Source: Triglochin maritima
Taxonomy: Eukaryota > Streptophyta > Magnoliopsida > Alismatales > Juncaginaceae
Direction: 5' to 3'
Length of the DNA stretch: 64,000 bases
NCBI GenBank assembly: GCA_963682175.1
Contig: OY821774.1
Coordinates: 48,312,201 to 48,376,200 of the forward strand
Made by a program: the position numbers and the translations under genes
Notes under the pieces: model-generated
Databases searched by the model: none
The model's input: the letters and a program-made list of their open reading frames with translations, nothing else
What the model was told of the DNA's origin: nothing
In this document: one piece after another, positions 53,101-63,412 of the stretch
How the letters are laid out: the number at the start of each line of letters is the position of its first letter
Numbering within the stretch: position 1 is the first letter of the stretch

Positions 53101-54439
53101 GTATAAAGCTCGCCTTGTAGCAAAAGGGTATACTCAAACCTATGGGCTTGACTACCTAGAAACCTTCGCACCAGTAGCAAAAATGAATACTGTTCGGGTT
53201 CTTCTTTCCATAGCAGTTAACAAAGGATGGAAGCTTTATCAAATGGATGTCAGAAATGCTTTTCTTCAAGGCACCCTTGAAGAAGAAGTATATATGGTAC
53301 CCCCTCCAGGTTACAACACTTCTCCCAACCAGGTATGCAAACTCAATAAAGCCATCTATGGCCTAAAGCAATCACCCCGCGCATGGTATGCAAAACTCAG
53401 TCACTTCCTTCTTGCTTATGGTTTCTTTAAATCTTCTGCTGACGCATCTATGTTCACTAGGCATCATAAAGGAGAGATTCTCATAGTCTTGGTCTACGTA
53501 GATGATATCATCATTACTGGTGATAATAATGAACAAATTAATCAAGTTAAACACTATCTAAAAACCAAATTTGATATAAAAGATCTAGGATTCCTAAAAT
53601 ATTTCTTAGGAATAGAAATTGCATACTCAAAAAGGGGTCTATTTTTGTCACAAAGAAAATATGCCCTAGATCTCTTAAAAGAAACAGGAAAACTTGGGGC
53701 TAGACCAGCTAATACACCCATTGAGGCAAATCTCAAAACCAGTCCAACCAACGGTGAACCTATTAGAGACATTCACCAATACCAAAGACTTGTAGGAAAA
53801 CTCATATATTTAACCGTAACCAGACCCGACATTACATTTGCTGTTAGTATAGTAAGTCAATTCATGCATGCACCTCGAACATCACATTTAGATATTATTG
53901 ATAGAATTCTGAGGTACATAAAACAAACACCAGGACAAAGGTTGCTAATGAAAAATAACAATTCTAACAACATCATTGGTTTTTCAGATGCTGATTGGGC
54001 AGGAAGCCATGATCGTAGGTCAACTATCGGTTTTTGCACATTTGTTGGTGGAAATCTGGTTACTTGGAGAAGTAAGAAACAAAAGGTGGTTGCTCGATCA
54101 AGTGCAGAAGCAAAATATCGAGCAATGGCGTCCACCACCAGTGAACTCATTTGGTTAAAGCAACTTCTTCACGATATGGGTCAAACTCACACTAAAGCTA
54201 TGAATATGTTTTGCGACAACAACGCCGCACGACACATTGCTTCCAATCCCGTGTTCCACGAAAGGACCAAACACATTGAAGTTGACTGTCACTTCATCCG
54301 TGAGAAAATTCAAGCTGGAGAAATAGAAGTTCCGTATGTCTCCAGTAAAGAACAATTAGCGGACGTCTTCACCAAAGCCCTAAGTAAACAACCATTCGAC
54401 ACCATCATAAGCAAGTTAGGCACCTACAATCTCTTCTAG
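50186..54439 (+). CDS. Gag-pol polyprotein of copia element C, 1417 residues
   Basis: A full-length frame from ATG 50186. Gag UBN2-type region: LLNGQNYLSWARAV at about 12-25 and KELWDAAQSIYGK at about 90-102. Zinc knuckle CDNCKKTGHNRNSC at about 238-251. Protease WIIDSGATDHMTG at about 405-417. Gag-pre-integrase with WHKRMGHP and CDVCQYSKQ at about 535-575. Integrase D,D,E: HSDIWGP near 588, TDNGTEYT near 652, NGVSERKN near 686. A Gly/Glu-rich linker lies at about 832-855. Reverse transcriptase: [12 protein letters not shown] near 1018 and VYVDDIIITG near 1105. RNase H: SDADWAG near 1268 and [12 protein letters not shown] near 1342. The length is normal for the lineage, every catalytic residue looked for is present and there is no stop. 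The start is preceded by an in-frame-free leader of about 170 bp after the primer site. Confidence 0.96.
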   Translation: MADSETNAPKLVSQLLNGQNYLSWARAVTLALSGKGKLGHITGTTKKPEEDATETKQEEWQAADHLVMSWIINSMTSKIGAIFLYKNSAKELWDAAQSIYGKTNNFAHIFKLKHDLSQTKQQGQTITEYLGTLQRGWDELAIYEPTTADPRVLLERKERDQIYQFLIGLDGSYEAIRSQVLMTPTVPDLASIIAMIQREESRRTTAQIADRSSENQAFFAGKPQNQTRKYGNKPQETCDNCKKTGHNRNSCWFLHPHLRPTREGGDHRNKKRNGGPKGNSAAANPNMEEEQRKWEGESVIRSDPRGFITTRDSGRSGYSGGSGYAGGTGFPLNRPEITNRPDAATAGPGSSSRSDPIPLDQLMGHLSAYLQSTPQSSGNYAGISSCSKNYSANKTEKTLRHINNQWIIDSGATDHMTGNSGLIRKIKKHVNSPHNFVTVANNNQVEIKGIGETTILDQVNKNVLYIPTFTSNLLSVSKITQNLNCNVIFTPTDVFFQERTTGKTIGKGIHTNGLYVLEAQSKSFHTTSLSNHILWHKRMGHPSHLVLKTLFPSISSDYACDVCQYSKQTRLPFFNSKTKSSVPFEIVHSDIWGPAPVESYNGFKYFVLFIDDFSRNTWTYLLKNKSEVFQVFCDFTIFVENMYDFKIKTLRTDNGTEYTSHNFQNFLKNRGILHQLTCIHTPEQNGVSERKNRHLLNVTRSLLFQNHVPKRFWSDAILTATYLINRLPSPTIQNKQPLEILLGRKLTLDHLKIFGCVCFVHKKRLDKFDSNAVKCLFLGYSFQKKGYKCFDPESCKMYISRDVIFRETEPYYNPTTQSRPDSSQVLPEFNIKGHEEGERQGEGQGEGHEEGEGQGETRAPTPRRSTRPRRPPTRFNDFITSQVTYPIQNYLTYKQIQPNYRVFLNRINETLEPKNYEEASSNPKWQKAMQEELKALETNNTWTLIPRPNKTKPVGCKWVYKIKYNSDGTIERYKARLVAKGYTQTYGLDYLETFAPVAKMNTVRVLLSIAVNKGWKLYQMDVRNAFLQGTLEEEVYMVPPPGYNTSPNQVCKLNKAIYGLKQSPRAWYAKLSHFLLAYGFFKSSADASMFTRHHKGEILIVLVYVDDIIITGDNNEQINQVKHYLKTKFDIKDLGFLKYFLGIEIAYSKRGLFLSQRKYALDLLKETGKLGARPANTPIEANLKTSPTNGEPIRDIHQYQRLVGKLIYLTVTRPDITFAVSIVSQFMHAPRTSHLDIIDRILRYIKQTPGQRLLMKNNNSNNIIGFSDADWAGSHDRRSTIGFCTFVGGNLVTWRSKKQKVVARSSAEAKYRAMASTTSELIWLKQLLHDMGQTHTKAMNMFCDNNAARHIASNPVFHERTKHIEVDCHFIREKIQAGEIEVPYVSSKEQLADVFTKALSKQPFDTIISKLGTYNLF

Positions 54440-54443
54440 GCCC

Positions 54444-54457
54444 AACTTGAGGGGGAG
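54444..54457 (+). promoter_or_regulatory. Polypurine tract of copia element C
   Basis: CTTGAGGGGGAG lies between the stop codon and the 3' LTR, where plus-strand DNA synthesis is primed. The same motif, changed to CTTGAGTGGTAG, precedes the 3' LTR of element A. Confidence 0.85.
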
Positions 54458-54628
54458 TGTTAAAACATACAAACGCACCTGTTCGCCTACATGCAGAGCG
54501 CCCCTTCACCAATCGTCGCTTCCTCTCCCATACGATGCATCTCTTCACTCAGCTTTTACTTCAAACGGTCACCCAGCCTTCCCATGTATATATATATATA
54601 AACTCATGTTCCCTATTCCCGTTTAATA
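54458..54628 (+). repeat. 3' LTR of copia element C (38 bp shorter)
   Basis: 171 bp. Compared with the 5' LTR it lacks 38 bp after AACTCATGT and has two visible base changes (TCTAC to CCTAC, GCTTT to GCCTT). Confidence 0.9.
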
Positions 54629-54633
54629 TAATA

Positions 54634-55394
54634 AGGTTTGGATATTGCATTAAGATATTGGGCAGATGCCGACCATGACGGTGCGATGGGAGTCAACCAC
54701 GAGTCCGACCGTGATGATCAGATGGGAGACCAGCTTGGTGTGAGATGGCAGGGCTTCCACTCGAGCTTTGGTTAGCAGCATGTGAGTTGCTTGTTTGTTT
54801 TGTGTCTGGAGATAGAACCTTTTTTTGGTCTTTTGAAAGCATTGGTGTTATGTCAATGGAGATGTGAAATACGTATGGACTCCCAGAAGAAAGGTAGGTA
54901 CGAGGTCCGACTAGGTTTTGGTATTTGTTACAAGTCCAATTCGGAGGCTCACTATGCGCACTACGGGGGTGTTAGCGGCACGAAAAACTCCAAAAAATGA
55001 TTTTCAGATTTAAACGGAAAACATAGAAAAACAGAATCTAGTGGAAAACAATTTCATTTTAATTGAATTCTTGTTATTTGTACATGGCCAAAAAATATAC
55101 GACCGAAATGATAATTCCAGGATTTTCTTTGAGCAAACATTAACGAATGACCAAATTAATTTCGGTCGTCCGAATTGGTCATTCAAGTTATGAATTTCGG
55201 TGAACCGAAATGTGTTCGGTCGTCCGTTAAAATCATTTCAGTGGACCGAATGGTTTACGGTCAACCGAAAAATGTTCAATTTTCGTTACTTTCCGACCTC
55301 AAATGTTGAATAAGGAAATCAAACTTTTTGTTATGGACGTGAAATCCGACGGAACGTGACTCTGTCGGATTCGGAGTGCACAAACAACCAAATT
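54634..55394. other. Non-coding; contains an unclassified palindrome-rich remnant
   Basis: No gene recognised. At about 55101-55270 there are TTCGGTCGTCCG, CGGTGAACCG, CGGTCGTCCG, GTGGACCG and CGGTCAACCG, degenerate relatives of the CGGTCGACCG sites. They are probably the remains of another LTR whose ends cannot be set. Confidence 0.4.
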
Positions 55395-55402
55395 TCAACA
55401 GT

Positions 55403-55918
55403 TAGGGGTGTAAGCGGGGCGGGGTGGGTTTTTGACCCACCGCTAACTGCCCCGCCTAAGTTAAGCGGGTATGCGGGGCGGGTAAAAAAACCGCTACCCG
55501 CCCCGCCTAAGGTTGGACTAGGTGAGGCGAGACAGGTTTGGCGGTTTTTTTAATTTTTCCTAAGAAAAATAAAAGAACATTAAAACTTGAGATAGTAATC
55601 ACTCATTGTATTTTTTGGAAAATTGGATGTGCAGTGTGTTAAAAATTAGACATTTGGTGGGTGTTAAATAATAACTTGGTACGGTAGCTTAATTGTTATG
55701 AGTAAAATTGAAACATTAAAATGATTTTGGTATATAAAAATTAATAATATGTTTGATTAGGCGGGTTGTGGGTTATGCGGTGCGTATTGTGGCTGTTAGG
55801 GGGTTATGCGGGTGGCGGGTTAGCAGGTTGGTGGGTAATATTTTTTTGTCCGTTATCCGCATTAAACAGGACGTGATGGAACAGGTTGCGGATAAAATCT
55901 TACCTATTTACAGCCCTA
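55403..55918. mobile_element. hAT-type MITE, 516 bp
   Basis: The ends TAGGGGTGTAAGCGGGGCGG (left) and the complement of TAGGGCTGTAAATAGGTAAG (right) form short terminal inverted repeats (TAGGGNTGTAA). A perfect 8-bp duplication TCAACAGT lies at 55395-55402 and 55919-55926, typical of hAT elements. The subterminal GCGGGTAGCGG-type repeats occur in both orientations. There is no transposase. Confidence 0.88.
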
Positions 55919-55926
55919 TCAACAGT

Positions 55927-56243
55927 CAATCGAAATCCGAGACCCCCCGTTGGTATTCACAAGTTTACCTCTTATTACATCAAATCAGGTCGAGAAACGC
56001 TTTTCGATGGCAGAAGCTCCAATGTAGACGAGAAGCTCCATTTCACCTACTCGCGACAGCTTCTCCACCCGGTTCTCCGGGCAACGTCAAATACTTAAAA
56101 ACAAAAAACAAATCTTCCACAAAAATGGAAAAACTCACAAAACAACCTACAAGTTGACCACTAACCCCCAACAGTCAAACCTCCACCATCATTGTCCATT
56201 GACCATCCCTTCCAAGTTCCAACTCCACTCCCCCCCACCTCCG
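55927..56243 (+). promoter_or_regulatory. Promoter and 5' leader region of the galactosyltransferase gene
   Basis: About 320 bp between the hAT MITE and the chosen start codon. No clear TATA box was found (CAAATACTTAAAAAC at about 56089-56103 is the best AT patch). An upstream in-frame ATG at 56154 would add 30 residues before the membrane anchor. The MITE sits immediately upstream, within promoter range. Confidence 0.4.
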
Positions 56244-59200
56244 ATGAAGAAGTGGTGGGGTGGAACCCTAATCGCAACCCTAGCCTTCCTCCTCCTCCTC
56301 CGCTCCATTCTCCTCCCTCCCTCCCCCACTCTCCCCCCTCCCCCTCGCCCCCTCTCCCACCCCATCACCCTCCCCGGCCTCGCCTCCCTCCTCTCCTCCA
56401 ACCTCTCCTCCTCCAACATCCTCTGGCCCCACCTCCGCCCCCTCCTAGCCCGCTCCGACGCTCTCCCCGACACCCGCACCGGCGTCCTCGAGGCCTCCCT
56501 CGCCTGGGCGCACCTCGCAGAAGCGGCGAAAAAGGAATCCTTCAACTGGACCGAGGACGAGAGGAAGTTTCCGTTTGTGGTGATCGGGGAGAGGAAGGTC
56601 GGGGTGCCATGCGGGTTTGTGGAGGGGTCGGCGGTTACGGTGGTTGGGGCTGCGAATGGGGGGTTCGAGATCGAGATTGGGGGTGGGAAGGTTGGGGGTG
56701 GGGCTGCGCCGGTGGTGCTTTGGTATAGGGTGGAGATGGGTGGGGACGGGGGTTCTGTTTGGCAGAATGCGTGGGATCCGAAGGTCGGGTGGGGGGAGGA
56801 GGAGAGGTGTCCTGGTGGTAATAGTTCCGTGAGTAATCGTAGAGGTAGTACGAATTCATATTGGTTGCTTAAGATACATGTTCATTTAAATTTATCATGT
56901 CAAATATTACTGGTTTCCCTTAAGCTACAACAACAGCAGCAAAGCCTTTATTCCCAAACAAGTTGGGGTAGGCATAGTTCGTTCCAATAGAGAATGCGTA
57001 GTTTTTTATGATTATTGCCATTCCTCGTGTCTGATGATGGATGGAGATAGTACTTTACATGCCATTCCTTGTTCAAGATTGTCAAAATCCTAAACTTGTC
57101 ATTGTTACAGTTGATGGCCTTGTCTGCTGCGAGGATCAAGTAGGTCGAACTAAAAATAGGCAGAACATTATTGGCAGTGGAGCTGATGAGCAACAATCAT
57201 TCAACAGAAGTGCCCTCTCAAGCACTAGCTTTCCATTTGTTAAGCAGCAACCATTTACTGCCACACTGTGGGCTGGTCTCGAGGGATTTCACATGACTGT
57301 GAATGGAAAGCACGAAACTAGTTTTGCTTACAGGGAGGTGAGATATGAACTTTCCTCTAATAAATGTAATTTTGTTTTCCTTAATTACCTTGCCACATGA
57401 AAAAGTTTCTAACTTTCTAGATATTAGTTAGATATCTTGTCCATTTTTCCTAACAAATAATCTGTTCTACCTTGACTATTACATGTAGAGACTTGAGCCA
57501 TGGTTGGTTAGTGAGGTCAAAGTAGGTGGAAATTTGGATGTTCTCTCTTTCATGGCGAATGGTCTTCCAGTTCCTGAAGATTTTGACTTGATTTCAAATA
57601 TCAAGAACCTTAGAGCACCACCACTATCAAAGAGGAGACTTTTCTTACTAGTTGGAGTATTCTCAACTGCTAATAATTTTGAGCGACGAATGGCATTAAG
57701 AAGATCCTGGATGCAATATGATGCTGTCCGATCTGGAGAAGTAGCTGTGCGCTTTTTTACTGGTCTTGTAAGTTAAATTTTCTGCTTTAGAATTTAGGAA
57801 AATCCATTTCTCCCTCCAACACAATGTTGTTTTTCTGAAGCACAAAGTATTAAGAACCAATTACAAGTATTATTTGCTGATCATGCAGCAAATATCTTGT
57901 CGTATGAATTTATATGGTTTTAGTATTTTCTCTTTTATTGCTTTCTCTATATTCCCATTAGGTAATGCTATTCTTGAAAATTGTTTGTATTCTTATATGG
58001 TACTAAATCATTGCTCAATGCTCATACATAGTGTGAGTAATATGGGATTCTCAGTATGTGTTTCGATACAACATTCGCTCAAATTGGTTTTTTCCATGCT
58101 AAGAGGCCCGAGTTGTTGTACAACTTGTACAGTTGTACTTGTGGTAGTTAGATTTTTAAAATGTGTCAGTATAAGTGAGGATTTCAACTCTTTGGCAAAA
58201 CATTGGAAATACTTTCTATATGTAATGTTACTAAAAAATAAATTTCCAATTAGTTGGGAAGACATGACTACCACTTCAACCATCTTAAATGGTGCAAAAG
58301 ACAACTATTCTATTAGCCACTATTTGTTATTATTATTTTTAATGCAAATCTTAGTCTCCACAAGGATAGAGAAGCGACCATATGACTGTTGACATTTCAG
58401 CCATCTTGAATTACAAACAATGTTTCTATCAAACATAACAAAGGAAACAAGTAAATCTTGAAGTTCCAACTCACTTCAAATTTTATGGAAAGATATTTGT
58501 GTCCTACTTGCCTATCAAATTTCAAGAAACAAACCATTTTGTTATGTAAGCATGTCAACTCTATTTTTTTCTTACAATGTTGTTCCGGACGATTCATTAG
58601 TCATTACTCATTACTCATTACATGCTTATTTGCCACAGTTCCTTTTCATATCTGCAGCATAAAAGTAGTCAAGTAAATTTGGAGCTATTGAAGGAGGCTC
58701 AGGCTTATGATGATATCCAGTTAATGCCTTTTGTTGATTATTACAGCTTGATTTCGTTGAAGACAATTGCAATTTGCATCTTTGGGGTATGTGAGATTGT
58801 CGTAATTATGTTATTGTTTCATTTTAACTGTCTTTATGTTTTGCCTGCATTTAGTATTTAATTATCTGGAGGTTGGCAGTGCTGAGTCTATATGGATTCA
58901 TACTGTGGATCCGGATTCCATATTTCTTGATCCGGTGATTGTCATTTTCTTGTTGTCGGAAAAACTCATCCATATATGGATTGATTGACAGAAAAGTTGA
59001 AAACAAAATACAAAGACATTTTGGCATTAATAGTTGATAATGATTTAGGTTTAGTTCTTCTTGAAGGTTTTCACTTTTAGTTCTAGTTGAGCTCAACTTC
59101 ACCTTTATTTGTTTTTGAAAATTTTCAAGTAACAAACTTGATATTCAGAGAGTAAATTCAAGGCTATATATTCTGGAATTTTAAAAAACAATCAAATAAA

Positions 59201-61566
59201 CGATGTGGTTGGAGTTAAACCATGTTGTTTTACTTGGTTCATTAGGCCTGATCTCGTTTAGTGCTAATGTTGGTTTTCTGCCTAATTGAGAATATTTCAT
59301 TCAAACTGTTCTCTTCATTTTTTAAATTGGACAAGTAATTTGTCTAATTGACAAGTAATATGTGGAATTGGATTAGAATTTATGAAACAGGTTTAGAAAG
59401 GGGATGATGATATTGGGCGGATTAGTATCTTTCAATTAATTCATGTATTCGATAAATTTCAATTACCACGGGCGCATGGTTCGTTGCACAAATTGGTCGA
59501 ATAGGAGGATACAAAGATCTTTAAAAAAGTCAACTGCAAGTTAGTGACTGTTAACGTGCAGGATGATGTTAAATTCCCAAAATTCACTAATATTTTGGTA
59601 TTTTGGTTGTAGATGTTGCAGTCATTCTTAGATAATAGAAAATAATGTCAAGTAGCATTTTTATTTAAATATACATCAACACAAATGACATTAATATGTC
59701 TATGCAATGATGAAGAACGCCATGCATAAGATTCCACCTATTTTCTGAGTTTAGCATAATATGCTTTAATGGCTAAGCTGTAGGTTGATTTGCTTGATAT
59801 GAGGTGGAAGAAAAATCTGGAACCACTTTATAATTCAATACATGTACTGTTTGAAGTATTTGGGTTCATAATCCTGCAAATCGGAGCTCCATGGTAGTTC
59901 GGCATGGAACCATCAGTCCGTAACCATCGTGATTGAGATCCCTGAAATTGTCATGACTTTCATTAATGCAAAGAGTATTTTAGCAAACATAGTACTTTTG
60001 AAAAATGAGTAAAAAAGAAAAAAATGATTAAAAAATTCTGAGCAAATATCCGTGCAAAAAAAATCTTAGCAAAAATAGAAGAACGGTGTAGTTTTATTTT
60101 GGCTGAAGAACACCAATTTATTCTATTTCATTTTGAAAAGGCAGTTTTCACAAATTCTGCAACAATTGCGCAACCTCTTTGTTTCTTACAATTTTATCCA
60201 TTTTTTTCATATTCCATTCATTGTGGATTTTTATTCTCAACGACAGTGACACACCATGTTGAATGTTGCAGACCAAAATTTTGTCAGCCAAATACTTAAT
60301 GAAGACAGATGATGATGCTTTTGTTAGAGTAGATGAAGTTTTATCTAGTCTTAAAAAAAGCGATTCTACTAATATTCTCTTTGGAGATATCTCATTCAAG
60401 TCAGAACCACACAGGAACGAGGATAGTAAATGGTTTGTCAGTCGAGAGGTACTGTGACATACTTTATCTTGTCTCTGTGGATCGAGCAAACTGCAAGATA
60501 GATTAATGAAGTTCAATGTGCAGGAGTGGCCTCATGACTCATATCCTCCATGGGCACATGGTCCAGGATATATTTTATCAAGAGATATTGCTAAGTTTGT
60601 TGTCCAAGGTCATCGGAAAAGAATTCTCCAAGTAAATTTTTTGTTCCATCTCTGCAAGAAATTTTGATCCACTAAACTTGAATATTTGTCTTTCCCTTGG
60701 CGATTTTATTCTTTTTAAAGTATGATTTCTGGGTTAGGTGCCTGACAATTGACTCAGTGTTTTATTGGTTTCTGTGTCAGCTGAGGTTCCTAATGATATG
60801 GATAGTCATATATATTTTTCTTTGAAATTTACACGAATCTTGAAATTGCTTTGCTTCGCATGGAGGATATACAATTAATATTTTAACCTTGTTTTTGATA
60901 AATAGCAATTATTTGCGTGTTTACTGGCGACATTGTAATGTGATAAAAATCATTCAGATTTCAGGGTATCATGTTTGAATGTAACTAAACATCAAATTAG
61001 GCTTAGGTTTTGAACATGAGTTATTTAGCTGCAAGACTTACGTAGTTTCTGTAAACTTACATATGATATTAAATTGCCATTTTCATGTTATGGTGTCCTA
61101 ATGAAAGTATCTACAACATGCACAGTGAATTTACATCCTAAATCTATCAGTTCATAATAGTATCGAGCTGATTGATAGTAGGATCCAAACTTCAATAATT
61201 CTGTGAACAAGGTTGATTTCCGTGGCATTTCTATTTCGGTAGTACGCTTAATTCCAATGGACTGCATATCAATTTGCGTTGAACAAATTCAATATTTGGC
61301 TACACCCTTTGTTTCAAATTCTCATGCGATACCATCCTTATGTTTTTATTTTCTTACAGTTGTTCAAATTAGAAGATGTGGCAATGGGTATCTGGATCCA
61401 AGAATTTGTAAAATCTGGAAAGAAGGTGCATTTCATTGACGACGATCGGTTTCACAGTTCTAATTGTGAACATGGTTATGTTCTTGCACATTATCAAGGC
61501 CCTAGGTTGTTATTGTGCCTTTGGGAGAAACTGCAAAATGAACATGAGGCAACTTGTTGTGAATAG
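56244..61566 (+). CDS. Beta-1,3-galactosyltransferase, GT31 family with galectin-like domain (GALT1/GALT3-type)
   Basis: A Golgi type II membrane enzyme that transfers galactose from UDP-galactose onto N-glycans or arabinogalactan-protein glycans, depending on the family member. The seven exons are 56244-56844, 57111-57337, 57489-57767, 58658-58786, 60272-60448, 60524-60631 and 61360-61566, 1728 nt in all (575 residues). Start at MKKWWGG, followed by a hydrophobic anchor (about 8-24) and a Pro-rich stem. Exon 2 ends the galectin-like domain ([16 protein letters not shown]). Exon 3 begins the catalytic domain ([27 protein letters not shown]). TDDDAF at about 424-429 is the metal/UDP-sugar motif. 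[15 protein letters not shown] and [12 protein letters not shown] follow, and the protein ends in CCE. It is slightly shorter than usual (about 620-640 residues) because the stem is short. Exon 1 is very GC-rich compared with the rest. The exon 1 donor was chosen so that the NRR|VDGL junction is in frame. Confidence 0.9.
56929..56976 (+). repeat. SINE-like fragment in intron 1 of the galactosyltransferase gene
   Basis: ACAACAACAGCAGCAAAGCC followed by TTTATTCCCAAACAAGTTGGGGTAGGC resembles the common plant SINE start ACAACAACAACAAAGCC with a GTGGGGTCGGC-type block. Only about 50 bp are recognisable. Confidence 0.45.
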
Positions 61567-62131
61567 CTGTTATATAGATCACTATTTATTTTGGGGATGG
61601 CGGCTACAACATTTAGAGCCGCCTGGTGCGTATCTGCTTGAGGGGTATCCAGAAGCCTCCACAACATTTATGTACGCTATTGATATGTACGTTTGTGGAG
61701 GCTTCAAACATTGATATCAAACAAGGTGATACAATCTGATTTGTGGAGGCTTCTGCTGTTATTGATATGTACGTTTCCAACTACCCTTTCATTTATTACA
61801 TGCTTGCATTTTCAATGTTTTGGGAGGAGTGAAGTATAATTTTTTGTTATACGATATCATGTGGGTATCTTTTGACCCAATCATGTTGTCGTGCTGCTGT
61901 ACTCCAAACGGAATTGGTTGAGTTGTTTATTACTATTGCTTGCTCTCTAGTATATTAGATCCTTGCAAGTTGCAATTTACTGTCAGATACTCAGATATTT
62001 TAACTTGTTTTTATTACGTGTAATTGGTGTATTCTATGTTCATCACGTCAAAATTATCTGCCTGCGACTTCTAAAATAATTGACAAAAAATGTCCAACTT
62101 GCGGCAGATATCTTAACTTTTTATGTGCAGT

Positions 62132-62325
62132 GGTCTCTCATTTCTTTAATGAACAAAAGTAGTTGAAGAATAGGTCTCTCGTTTTTCAATTGTGTCATTG
62201 TCAACATAGATGGAGTAAAGCATGTAAGATCATTTTGGTTCATGATTGGAGCAGAATCATCATGTGGACAAAAGATGACCTATTCTTCAACTACTTTTGT
62301 TCATTTAAGAGATGAGCTAGCGACC
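62132..62325. repeat. Inverted repeat, about 45-bp arms, MITE-like
   Basis: The left arm (62132-62175) contains TAATGAACAAAAGTAGTTGA followed by AGAATAGGTC. The right arm (62277-62325) is its complement with a few differences towards the outside (GGTCTCTCATTTCTT against GGTCGCTAGCTCATCTCTT). The spacer is about 100 bp. No duplication of the target was seen. Confidence 0.6.
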
Positions 62326-62725
62326 TTGCTTGTTCATATTCCATAGCTCCTTTATCTTTATCAGCTGCATGTCTTTTGTTTTTTCCTAGCATGAGTTCCC
62401 GCTCCCTCTTTCGCAGATTGAGGAATCATCTGCAGAACATAATTGACACAAGAAGATGAATCTGGGACCAACTTATCTTGGAGCTCTACAAGGAGGTGAT
62501 TACTGTAATGCTCAATCATGTTGTGAGATGTAGCTTGTGAGTGTAGATGCGGTATTTACTTCACCATTTGAGGCATTTGTAGCTTTATTTTATTTGTTAA
62601 TATATGTGAATCTTTCTACCACGAGCTTGAATGTTTTTTCCTTCCCTGATTGTTTCCTCAAACCAATTTGCACCGACTATGGTCAACATTATTGCAGTGT
62701 TTTAATGTGCGACCGCATACTCGGT

Positions 62726-62880
62726 ATGACTTCCAAACAACAATTTATTTTCCGTAGAATTGCTGTTTGGAAGTCATTTTGTTCATAAACCATTAAATTA
62801 GTGATGTTATATGCTTTTAGAGTCTCATTTCTACAATAAACAAAATGACTTCCAAACAGCAATTTATTTTCCATAGAATT
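62726..62880. repeat. Compound inverted repeat with ATGACTTCCAAACARCAATTT arms
   Basis: Three arms of the same sequence: 62726-62746 forward, 62757-62783 reversed, 62838-62864 forward. The second and third arms enclose about 54 bp and are flanked on both sides by TTATTTTCCRTAGAATT. It looks like a small MITE of about 108 bp that landed in or duplicated a related sequence. Confidence 0.55.
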
Positions 62881-63412
62881 CTGCCTTTTAAAATATCGAA
62901 ACAGTTGGGTTCGGGATGTTGAATCCCTTTGCTTTCCTCTAAGAAACTAGTTGTTATTCACAACTGGACCAAGAGGCTTGAATATTCTTGGTGTTAGTGA
63001 TCATGTTCTTTAGTTCATAAAGCCATGACCTCTTGCGCACTTGCCGAGGTAATGCTAAAACGGAAGTATCCCCTAAACAGGTGAAATACTTTACGCATTG
63101 TGCTATATAGTCTCTTATATTTTGACGGTGCGCTTCTATTTGCAGGTCACTAAGATTTACATATTACAGTTCTTGACTTCAAACGCAACCGAGCTCATTG
63201 AACTAAAGGCATTGTTTTGACTAGTTTGTAAATAGTTTTACATGATAGAACATTCAGGATTAACAAACCCTTCATCTATTAGATAGAGTTGAATTTCCAA
63301 TTCTGTTGCAGCAACTCGTATCCTTTCATGGTCCAGATAGAAAGAAACTATATCTGGTCCAACACTTGTAGGAACTTGTTCTGGGACATCTTGCAGGTAC
63401 AAAGGATTTAAT

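Larger units (their letters stand above)
49798..54628 (+). mobile_element. Ty1/copia element C (Ale/Retrofit-like), apparently intact
   Basis: Short LTRs (49798-50006 and 54458-54628), a 5-bp duplication TAATA (49793-49797 and 54629-54633), a perfect TGGTATCAGAGC primer site at 50007-50018, one uninterrupted gag-pol frame and a purine tract CTTGAGGGGGAG just before the 3' LTR. The LTRs differ by two base changes seen by eye plus a 38-bp deletion in the 3' copy, so the insertion is recent. It is related to the decayed element A in the same window. All parts needed for retrotransposition are present, and activity is possible but unproven. Confidence 0.95.

Noticed and set aside
54634..55000. 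Possible missing kinase exons on the far side of copia element C
   Set aside because: Scanned on the minus strand for the GSK3 glycine loop, VAIKK and HRDIKPQN regions; none found. The kinase is truncated and not merely split by the copia.
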